Below, one piece after another: positions 1 to 4,405 of a stretch of 7,506 nt of DNA. Under the pieces are notes generated by a model that ran no database searches, was not told the DNA's origin, and worked only from the letters and a program-made list of their open reading frames with translations. Made by a program: the position numbers and the translations under genes. How positions within the stretch are numbered: the stretch's first letter is position 1; every line of letters starts with the position of its first letter. Source of the DNA: Clostridiaceae bacterium (GTDB lineage Bacteria; Bacillota; Clostridia; Oscillospirales; Acutalibacteraceae); the NCBI GenBank assembly GCA_016297555.1, contig JAEDGK010000099.1, forward strand, positions 1-7,506. The letters run 5' to 3'.

Positions 1-88
1 CGATTGGATTTCCGATACAAGCCATTTTCTGCTATTTTAGTTTCTTTTGTTTTTCACTTAGTGCGACAGCCCTGTCCGTTTGGGTTGA

Positions 89-1342
89 TTATTCTTTGGG
101 AAGCCCCTCTTTGTCATATATACAGGCGGCTTCTATCATTATTTCAATGCCTGCGGCTATTGCGTCCTCGCGGAGGTTTTCAACATTGTCAAGCCTTGTG
201 TGATAATAGCGGGGCGGGGTGGGATCCATTGCCGCAAAGCCTGTTGCGGGTATGCCTCTCTGTGTGAAGGCGGCAGCGTCGGAACCGCCGATATAGATTG
301 ACTCAAAATGAAGGTCGTAGCCGCAGTTTTTGCCTGCGTTCTGAACAAGGTGCTTAGCGCCCCAATGGTGCTTAACCGTTCCGCTCAAATCTCTGTCATA
401 AACCGCCATTGTTTCAAGGTCGCGGAAGGTGTCACAGGCAACAACGCAGGTTTCAATTTCTTTAAGCTCTTTTTCGTGAGCCTTAACATAAGCCTTTGCG
501 CCTCTGAGACCGGCTTCCTCTGAGCCGGAGCAGATAACAACAAGCTCGGTGTTTTCAAATCTTGTGTCGGTCTCAGCCATTGCTTTGGCAACGGCAATTC
601 CCACATAGCAGCCCGAAAGATTGTCGGAAGCGCCGGGAACGCTCTTGTGCCAGCTTTGGAAAAACAGGAAAGCAAGCTGGAACGGGATAAATACACAGCC
701 CACAATAAAGCCGAGCAGCATAAGCCAATGAGGCTCGCCTGCGGAAAGCGCGCCCTTTGAGCCGGCAAATATTATGCCGATAACGGCAACGATAAGGTCG
801 GCAACAAGACCGACAACGGCGGGAATAAGAACGCATTTCATTCCTACGCCGCCGAGCAGATAGTTGAGAGTCCATTCATATTGGCTGTCGGAGTGACCGA
901 TGATGATAAATCTTTTCTTTGTTTCGCCCGCAGAAGCTCTTTTGGCAATAACATTGTGGCTCGGGTGAGCGATAAAAAGCGGGTCGATAAACTGCTTATA
1001 CATCAAAAATTCGAGAATAAGGGGGATAAATCCCAGCACGACAAGCACAAGAGAGATTATCGGATTTGAAAAGGCGTATGTAAAAACGCTTGCAACCGCA
1101 CAGGCTACCGTAAAGGGGATAAAGCCCATAAACGCTTTGCGGTGAACCTTGAACTCTTCAATCTGAACATCGTCGCAGGATTTTTTCAGTTCGTTTGCCA
1201 TAAGCTCCTGCCCTTTGAGCTCTTCGGGAGAGCCGGGGCGGCGCGGACCGATTTCATTGCATATTCTCGTTATGCCCTTAACGGCAAAGCGTGAAAGCTT
1301 TTTGATGTCAAAGCGGTCGCTGTATTCAAGTGCTGTTTTCAT
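89..1342 (-). CDS. M28-family zinc metallopeptidase with four predicted membrane segments
   Basis: Predicted 417-aa metallopeptidase of the M28 (aminopeptidase Y/PSMA-like) family, which uses two metal ions to remove N-terminal residues from peptides. All the usual metal-site positions are visible: H150-S-D152, D240 in GASDN, the E275-E276 pair in GSEEAGLRG, D304, and H381 in YYHTRLDN, with a GGSDAAAF segment at 352-359. Four hydrophobic stretches, roughly 73-91, 95-115, 168-192 and 206-229, look membrane-spanning. The second pair lies inside the catalytic domain, between H150/D152 and D240, where family members normally have only a short loop. There is no signal peptide, and Lys/Arg cluster at the N-terminus and at 134-144, so I infer that the active site faces the cytoplasm. 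The start at ATG 1342 has a GGAGG 8 nt upstream; an in-frame upstream extension to 1429 lacks one and would cover the promoter. The substrate is unknown. Family confidence is high; the exact role is not known. Confidence 0.9.
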   Translation of the reverse strand: MKTALEYSDRFDIKKLSRFAVKGITRICNEIGPRRPGSPEELKGQELMANELKKSCDDVQIEEFKVHRKAFMGFIPFTVACAVASVFTYAFSNPIISLVLVVLGFIPLILEFLMYKQFIDPLFIAHPSHNVIAKRASAGETKKRFIIIGHSDSQYEWTLNYLLGGVGMKCVLIPAVVGLVADLIVAVIGIIFAGSKGALSAGEPHWLMLLGFIVGCVFIPFQLAFLFFQSWHKSVPGASDNLSGCYVGIAVAKAMAETDTRFENTELVVICSGSEEAGLRGAKAYVKAHEKELKEIETCVVACDTFRDLETMAVYDRDLSGTVKHHWGAKHLVQNAGKNCGYDLHFESIYIGGSDAAAFTQRGIPATGFAAMDPTPPRYYHTRLDNVENLREDAIAAGIEIMIEAACIYDKEGLPKE

Positions 1343-1350
1343 CGGAAATT

Positions 1351-1355
1351 CCTCC
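1351..1355 (-). promoter_or_regulatory. Ribosome binding site fixing the M28 peptidase start
   Basis: GGAGG lies 8 nt before ATG 1342 on the minus strand. It selects this ATG over the 29-codon upstream extension of the same frame, whose residues are hydrophobic but are encoded by AT-rich promoter-like DNA. Confidence 0.85.
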
Positions 1356-1367
1356 GTTGTTAATAAA

Positions 1368-1384
1368 GATATTTTAAAAATATC
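1368..1384. repeat. Perfect 17-bp palindrome over the M28 promoter -10
   Basis: GATATTTT-A-AAAATATC is an exact inverted repeat with a single central base. It covers the proposed -10 box of the M28 peptidase promoter, the position expected for a repressor operator. The repeat is visible directly; the regulatory role is inference, and AT-rich intergenic DNA can form such palindromes by chance. Confidence 0.5.
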
Positions 1385-1405
1385 ACAACAAAAGAGGAAA
1401 ATCAA
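1377..1405 (-). promoter_or_regulatory. Probable sigma-A promoter of the M28 peptidase gene
   Basis: On the minus strand, TTGATT (1405-1400) and TATTTT (1382-1377) are separated by exactly 17 bp, some 35 bp ahead of the start codon. The -10 region lies inside a perfect AT-rich palindrome. The match to consensus is moderate (4 of 6 at each box, by eye), and the gene could also be read through from the carboxypeptidase gene upstream, since no terminator is evident between them. Confidence 0.5.
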
Positions 1406-1433
1406 TACAGGTGATACATATTTCCGCAATTTG

Positions 1434-2294
1434 TTACCTTATTTTTGCCGTTATGATAAGATTGCCGAGATTGTCGGGAGAAACGGTCAGGGATTCGTAT
1501 TTTGACGGTATTATTAGCTCATTGCCGTCCTGCTTTGAAATAATGTAATCGCCGTATTGATAAAAGCAGTCAATCTCAATGCTTTCAATGTATTCTTCAA
1601 GGGTCAGCGAGCAATCGGAGATGATTTGCGAATGGGGCAGACCCACATATCTGATGTGCCACGGCTCATAGTCAAAGCCCGTTATGTGCTTTTTGCCGAG
1701 CGGATATCTGATAATAAAACCGAATTTGCCGCAGTTTTTATTTACATATTTTCCAACATCGGATTTCAAAAATCCCTTGCCCGCAAAATATTTCACATAA
1801 ACATCAATTCCAAGCCCCGTTTCGTGCTCGCTTTCGCCGGGCTTTGCGGCTGTGCCGTCGTTATCCTCGTTATAGATTTCAAGCTGTTTGTCGCGGTTGC
1901 GGTAGGCGCTCATTATCAGCAGGCGGCTGTCAAATCTTTCCGATATACGGTCGCGCATTTGGATAAAAGCGGAGCAGGCGGCGGAATTCAGATTAGCCTC
2001 CGTGTTTTCGTATCGGATAAGCTCCGGCTCAAAATCCGCAGGCAGGGGATGCTCTTTATTTACGAGGATGAGCGATTGGTCAAAAACGCAGTTTTTGCCG
2101 TATTTCAGCTCGCTGAGCTCTGCGGTAACAAAATCGGATTTTGAAGCCGTTATTTCTTTCAGATTTTCGCCCTTGTCCAATGATGAAATAACCGCCTGAG
2201 CCGTAAATCTGAGCTGCGGAGATATCATAAATGCCGCCGCCGTGATAACAGCCGCAGCAGCGATAATTGCGGTTATAATCTTAATTCTTTTCAC
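1434..2294 (-). CDS. VanY-type D-alanyl-D-alanine carboxypeptidase (peptidase M15B), membrane-anchored
   Basis: Predicted 286-aa zinc D,D-carboxypeptidase that would trim the terminal D-Ala from peptidoglycan stem peptides outside the membrane. The N-terminus is a typical signal anchor: KRIK followed by a hydrophobic run at about 6-24, with no lipobox cysteine. The M15B domain occupies about 85-220. It contains SAYRNRDKQ (129-137), the zinc motif SEHETGLGID with H157 and D164, GFIIRYP (192-198), and E210-P-W-H213 followed by RYVG; these are the catalytic Glu and third zinc ligand. About 65 residues follow the motif, including a beta-rich tail (250-286) longer than in minimal VanY proteins. 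The start is GTG 2294; its ribosome site (GGACGG) is weak, but the next Met would remove the anchor. There are no van regulatory or ligase genes nearby, so routine wall remodelling is more likely than vancomycin resistance. It lies 91 bp upstream of the M28 gene in the same direction. Confidence 0.9.
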   Translation of the reverse strand: MKRIKIITAIIAAAAVITAAAFMISPQLRFTAQAVISSLDKGENLKEITASKSDFVTAELSELKYGKNCVFDQSLILVNKEHPLPADFEPELIRYENTEANLNSAACSAFIQMRDRISERFDSRLLIMSAYRNRDKQLEIYNEDNDGTAAKPGESEHETGLGIDVYVKYFAGKGFLKSDVGKYVNKNCGKFGFIIRYPLGKKHITGFDYEPWHIRYVGLPHSQIISDCSLTLEEYIESIEIDCFYQYGDYIISKQDGNELIIPSKYESLTVSPDNLGNLIITAKIR

Positions 2295-2433
2295 AAAGCA
2301 ACACCGTCCGTCAGAATTTGCCGTTTCGTTATCGGCTTATTAATTCTAATGCACGGTGGTTTCGTTAAACTTAAAATAAAGTTACGGTTTTATTACAAAG
2401 CGGATAAAAATTTGCAAAGATTTGCCCGGATAT

Positions 2434-2459
2434 AAAAAAGCCCCGCGCACGGCGAGGCT
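2434..2459 (-). terminator. Intrinsic terminator after the propeller-like gene
   Basis: Just past the TAA at 2468, the minus strand reads AGCCTCGC, a 5-nt loop CGTGC, then GCGGGGCT, an 8-bp stem with one G-T pair, followed immediately by a six-T run. This is a textbook rho-independent terminator. It separates the propeller-like gene from the carboxypeptidase gene, so the latter needs its own promoter within 2295-2433; I see only weak candidates there. Confidence 0.9.
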
Positions 2460-2467
2460 GAATTTTA

Positions 2468-3139
2468 TTAAAGACTGTAAACTCCCGACTGCATAACGGC
2501 GTATTCAATGTCTTTCACTCTGAAATATTTAAGAATCGGCTCGTTGAAAATGCAGTAGTCGGCAACATTGTAGTTATCAAGCCCTATGGTTCTGATTTTG
2601 TAGGAATATGCGTTGCATATGAAAAGCTTGTTGTCATAAACCGAGATATCCGTCGGGTGGCAAAAAGCCTTTTCTTTCGGGCTGCCTATTCTGAATTCAA
2701 TCCTGTTGTGTTTAACGGAATAATTTATTACGGCGTTTGAATCGGGCACAACAAACCAGAGGTCGCTTCCGTTGGGTGCGGGTGAGCAGGCGGGATTTTC
2801 AAGGTATTCCACCTTGCTTTCGGAAAGGATTTCGCCCGCAGAGCCTATTATTTTTAATGTGCCGTCGGGGTAGGAGGCGGCTTTGGTGCTGTTGGTTATG
2901 TTGACAACGCCGCAGGTTATGAAATCGCCGAGAGAGCGCGCAATGTCAACGGCGTTTTCGCCGAGCTTTGCGCTTATGTAAGACCTGACGGGGATTTTTT
3001 CAAAAATATCGATTTCCTGATTGTAATTATAAAAAGCGGCAGCTTCGCCGCCCTCGGGCAGAGTTTCCCTGCAGGCATAAATAAAGCCGCGCTCAACAGG
3101 CACGATATCAAGTAAAACTGCGTTAAAAAGCTTTTGCAC
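2468..3139 (-). CDS. Unrecognised beta-propeller-like (NHL-like) protein
   Basis: A 223-aa protein I cannot name. It is rich in short beta-strand patterns ending in hydrophilic turns. The segment HPTDISVYDNKLFICNAYSY (161-180), followed by KIRTIGLD, closely resembles one NHL-type propeller blade (proline-anchored strand, aspartate, exposed turn, outer strand). A second blade-like unit, NGSDLWFVVPDSNAVINYSV, spans about 123-142. There is no signal peptide or membrane segment, so a cytoplasmic location is likely. At this length it could hold four or five blades, fewer than a closed six-bladed NHL propeller. The start is GTG 3139 with GGAGG 9 nt upstream. The open frame continues to 3301, but that part overlaps a strongly folded RNA and is unlikely to be translated. 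It lies directly downstream of the 6S-like RNA and may be expressed by read-through from it. The function is unknown; a scaffold or sensor role would be a guess. Confidence 0.75.
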   Translation of the reverse strand: MQKLFNAVLLDIVPVERGFIYACRETLPEGGEAAAFYNYNQEIDIFEKIPVRSYISAKLGENAVDIARSLGDFITCGVVNITNSTKAASYPDGTLKIIGSAGEILSESKVEYLENPACSPAPNGSDLWFVVPDSNAVINYSVKHNRIEFRIGSPKEKAFCHPTDISVYDNKLFICNAYSYKIRTIGLDNYNVADYCIFNEPILKYFRVKDIEYAVMQSGVYSL

Positions 3140-3148
3140 CGTAACTTT

Positions 3149-3153
3149 CCTCC
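3149..3153 (-). promoter_or_regulatory. Ribosome binding site fixing the GTG start at 3139
   Basis: GGAGG sits 9 nt upstream of GTG 3139 and 4 nt after the U-rich tail of the upstream structured RNA. It marks the real start of the propeller-like protein and shortens the longest open frame by 54 codons. Confidence 0.8.
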
Positions 3154-3157
3154 GGGA

Positions 3158-3367
3158 AAAAATAAAATTACCCCCGCCAAGCCGTATGCAGCCGATTGTA
3201 ACCTGCTCTTTAAGCAGGTGGGTGCCGCCCGATGCTTTCACGCTCCCTTCGTCCGCCTCGGCAGAGCCGGGCGGGAGGTCTGCAATCCGCCACCGGAGCA
3301 AGGCTCCCTTATAATGTGTGTTGGGTTACATATAGGCTGCAAATAAATCGCACAAGGCAGGGGTGAT
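3158..3367 (-). ncRNA. ssrS: 6S RNA candidate (SsrS-type)
   Basis: A region of about 210 nt that folds as a long, interrupted hairpin, the hallmark of 6S RNA, which binds the housekeeping RNA polymerase holoenzyme by mimicking an open promoter. The ends pair over 12 positions with one mismatch (ATCACCCCTGCC at 3367-3356 with GGCGGGGGTAAT at 3178-3167). Inside, GCAGCC (3340-3335) pairs with GGCTGC (3193-3188), and TGTAACC (3330-3324) with GGTTACA (3203-3197). A small hairpin, ACCTGCT-TAAAG-AGCAGGT (3219-3201), sits on the 3' side, as in the 6S central bubble, and the CACCCACCT...AGGTTACA wording resembles known 6S 3' segments. The apical arm holds CTCCC/GGGAG and a CGGC-TCT-GCCG tip. A T-rich tail follows (3170-3157). 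The family call rests on fold and remembered motifs, not on a search. A T-box was considered, but its AGGGTGGNACCGCG motif is absent. The exact 5' end is uncertain; transcription may begin near 3397. Confidence 0.65.
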
Positions 3368-3403
3368 GAGGCAACCGCTTCGGCTGCCGTTTGTATTATT
3401 GTA

Positions 3404-3409
3404 ATTATA
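3404..3409 (-). promoter_or_regulatory. Possible -10 box for the 6S-like RNA
   Basis: A perfect TATAAT on the minus strand, about 40 nt before the closing stem of the RNA and just downstream of the DUF1292 stop codon. At a 17-bp spacing the -35 position reads AATCTC, which is a poor match. A short hairpin (GGCAGCCG-AAG-CGGTTGCC, 3388-3370) would lie at the very 5' end of such a transcript. The RNA may alternatively be processed from the DUF1292 transcript. Confidence 0.35.
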
Positions 3410-3430
3410 GTTTATTTATTTGCGCCGAGA

Positions 3431-3739
3431 TTATTCCGCTTCATCTTCAAAATCAAAAAGCTCCGCAAGTCTTTCTTCAAACGCGGCGCCGATTTCGTTG
3501 AATTCATCGTCGTCTTCAATCGGGCAAAGGTAGGTTTCTCCGTTTTCTTCTTCTTCAACCCTCAGAATGATAAGCTCGTTATCGTCCTCGGTTATTTCGT
3601 CGGGCTTTTCGGGGAGCGGAAGCAGGGCAACATATCTGCCCGTGTCGGTCTCAATTCTGTCAAGCTCCTCAAAAATATGCTCTTTTCCGTCTTCGTCAAT
3701 TATGCTTACAATATCGGGGGTGTATTCTTCGTTATTCAT
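3431..3739 (-). CDS. DUF1292 family acidic protein (YrzB-type)
   Basis: A 102-aa, strongly acidic protein of the DUF1292 family, small Firmicutes proteins often found beside ruvX and ireB; their function is not established. The family pattern is clear: an N-terminal VSIIDEDGKEHIFEEL strand pair (11-26), YVALLPLPEK (36-45), an acidic linker, ELIILRVEEEENGE (55-68), then CPIEDDDEFNEIGAAFEERL (72-91), ending in an acidic helix. There is no membrane or signal segment. The ATG at 3739 has AAAGGA about 11 nt upstream. Here neither ruvX nor ireB is adjacent: the upstream side is a divergent promoter region, and the downstream neighbour is the 6S-like RNA. No terminator with a T-run follows the gene, so its transcript may run into that RNA. 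Confidence 0.88.
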   Translation of the reverse strand: MNNEEYTPDIVSIIDEDGKEHIFEELDRIETDTGRYVALLPLPEKPDEITEDDNELIILRVEEEENGETYLCPIEDDDEFNEIGAAFEERLAELFDFEDEAE

Positions 3740-3771
3740 CCGTCGGTATTCCTTTCATTTAGCTCATTTAT

Positions 3772-3800
3772 ATTTTAACGCTGTTTCGGCTTTAAGTCAA
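3772..3800 (-). promoter_or_regulatory. Sigma-A promoter of the DUF1292 gene
   Basis: TTGACT (3800-3795), a 17-bp spacer and TAAAAT (3777-3772) on the minus strand, about 33 bp before the start codon. Both boxes match consensus at five of six positions. A second copy of the TATTGACTT motif lies upstream (-35-like at 3828-3823) but has a poor -10 (TTCTAT at 17 bp). Confidence 0.75.
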
Positions 3801-3859
3801 TAGAAAATATAGAGAAGTGCAAAGTCAATAAAAAATTTCAACTTTTTAAGAAAAAACTA

Positions 3860-3888
3860 TTGACAAAGCACAAACAATGTGCTATATT
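3860..3888 (+). promoter_or_regulatory. Strong sigma-A promoter of the orphan RNA, with a dyad in the spacer
   Basis: TTGACA (3860-3865), exactly 17 bp, then TATATT (3883-3888): a perfect -35 and a five-of-six -10. The spacer holds a perfect inverted repeat, AGCACA-AACAA-TGTGCT (3867-3883), placed where a bound repressor would block polymerase. Transcription should start near 3894-3896. No credible protein start follows for more than 100 nt, so the promoter appears to serve the noncoding transcript. Confidence 0.85.
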
Positions 3889-3894
3889 ATAGGC

Positions 3895-4265
3895 GAGGAA
3901 AGGAACCGAGGAAAACAAAATAAAACAGAACAGAACAAAAATAAAAACCAAAAACTGAAAGCAAAATCATTTCCTCGGATTTCAGCCTCTTTACCATAGA
4001 TTTGAAGTCAGAAGTCAAATGTGTGGTGAAGTGAATAACGGAAAGGCGGCGATACCCGATGTACAGTGCAGAACATCAGCTCGCAGCCGCAAAAGCCGAA
4101 AATTGAGAGAGCGGATTCAAAGGCAAAATCAGAAAAACTTTTAATCTGTATTGCGCCTGCCGAACCGCAAAGAGAGCAGATTAACTGCTGATATCGGCAA
4201 GCGGTTGCGAGCGCAGAAAATTGAATATTGATTTTAACTGACCGTGCAGAAAGCGCGGTCTTTTT
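3895..4265 (+). ncRNA. Candidate free-standing structured RNA of unknown family
   Basis: About 370 nt bounded by a strong promoter and an intrinsic terminator. The 5' domain pairs CCGAGGAAA (3906-3914) with TTTCCTCGG (3970-3978) around a 55-nt A-rich loop. The 3' domain is closed by a 12-bp stem with one G-U pair, GCTCGCAGCCGC (4079-4090) with GCGGTTGCGAGC (4201-4212). Within it are TGCCGA (4158-4163)/TCGGCA (4194-4199), enclosing AGCAG-ATTAA-CTGCT (4175-4189), and a shorter GGC/GCC arm (4122-4124/4155-4157). An alternative pairing, AACCGC (4163-4168) with GCGGTT (4201-4206), competes with the outer stem. It lacks the GAGGAAAGTCC core of RNase P RNA, the tRNA-like ends of tmRNA and the SRP RNA loop motifs, and I recognise no riboswitch core. 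It is not the recJ leader, since a terminator and a separate recJ promoter intervene. The function is unknown; a trans-acting regulatory RNA is the simplest guess. Short frames at 4019-4144 and 4059-4106 leave a dual-function RNA possible. Confidence 0.65.
4240..4265 (+). terminator. Intrinsic terminator of the orphan RNA
   Basis: GACCGTGC, loop AGAAA, GCGCGGTC (an 8-bp stem with one G-T pair), followed directly by TTTTT. It ends the transcript begun at about 3895 and separates it from the recJ promoter about 85 bp further on. Confidence 0.9.
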
Positions 4266-4350
4266 GCGTTTCGGAGCATAGTATAGCCGGCTCAAATACG
4301 GTTGTATTTATAATAATTGTAAAATATATGACAAATATATGCAAAATTTC

Positions 4351-4379
4351 TTGAAATCTCGCGGCGTAACTGTTATACT
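4351..4379 (+). promoter_or_regulatory. Sigma-A promoter of recJ-rel
   Basis: TTGAAA (4351-4356), a 17-bp spacer and TATACT (4374-4379), with both boxes at five of six to consensus. Transcription would start near 4385, leaving a leader of only about 20 nt before the recJ start, just enough for the ribosome binding site. This makes recJ-rel independent of the upstream RNA. Confidence 0.8.
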
Positions 4380-4389
4380 AATATGATTG

Positions 4390-4395
4390 AAAGGA
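4390..4395 (+). promoter_or_regulatory. Ribosome binding site deciding the recJ TTG start
   Basis: AAAGGA lies 10 nt before TTG 4406 but only 4 nt before the other in-frame TTG at 4400, so 4406 is preferred; it gives an N-terminus (M)RRKKW. The two nearby ATG codons (4383 and 4396) are in other frames that stop quickly. Confidence 0.6.
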
Positions 4396-4405
4396 ATGAT
4401 TGCTT

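Noticed and set aside
1..88. Start of another minus-strand gene (ATG at 25) or a terminator after the M28 gene
   Set aside because: Only eight codons are visible and there is no ribosome site. The GACAG-CTGTC hairpin (64-75) has no T-run, so neither call can be supported.
1557..2144. 195-codon + strand frame opposite the carboxypeptidase
   Set aside because: It is antisense to a gene with full M15 catalytic motifs; its apparent length reflects codon bias of the real gene on the other strand.
1434..2294. Vancomycin-resistance vanY
   Set aside because: The enzyme family matches, but no vanR/S, ligase or vanX genes are adjacent, and generic M15B carboxypeptidases are common in Clostridia.
3201..3240. 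T-box riboswitch at GGGCGGCACCCACC
   Set aside because: It resembles GGGTGGNACCGCG only partly, lacks the TGGN bulge, and no tRNA synthetase or amino-acid gene follows. The long closing stem fits 6S RNA better.
3370..3388. Terminator hairpin after the DUF1292 gene
   Set aside because: A good 8-bp stem exists, but no T-tract follows it on the minus strand. It is more likely part of the 5' region of the 6S-like RNA.
3895..4265. RNase P RNA, tmRNA or SRP RNA identity for the orphan transcript
   Set aside because: The size fits RNase P RNA or tmRNA, but the GAGGAAAGTCC core, the tmRNA tRNA-like ends and T-loop, and the SRP GGAAG/GCAGC loop motifs are all missing. The coincidental LAAA in a short frame at 4059 does not end as a tmRNA tag does.
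4008..4295. 95-codon minus-strand frame across the intergenic RNA region
   Set aside because: It begins with TTG without a ribosome site, runs antisense through a region with a clear + strand promoter, stems and terminator, and its translation shows no family features.
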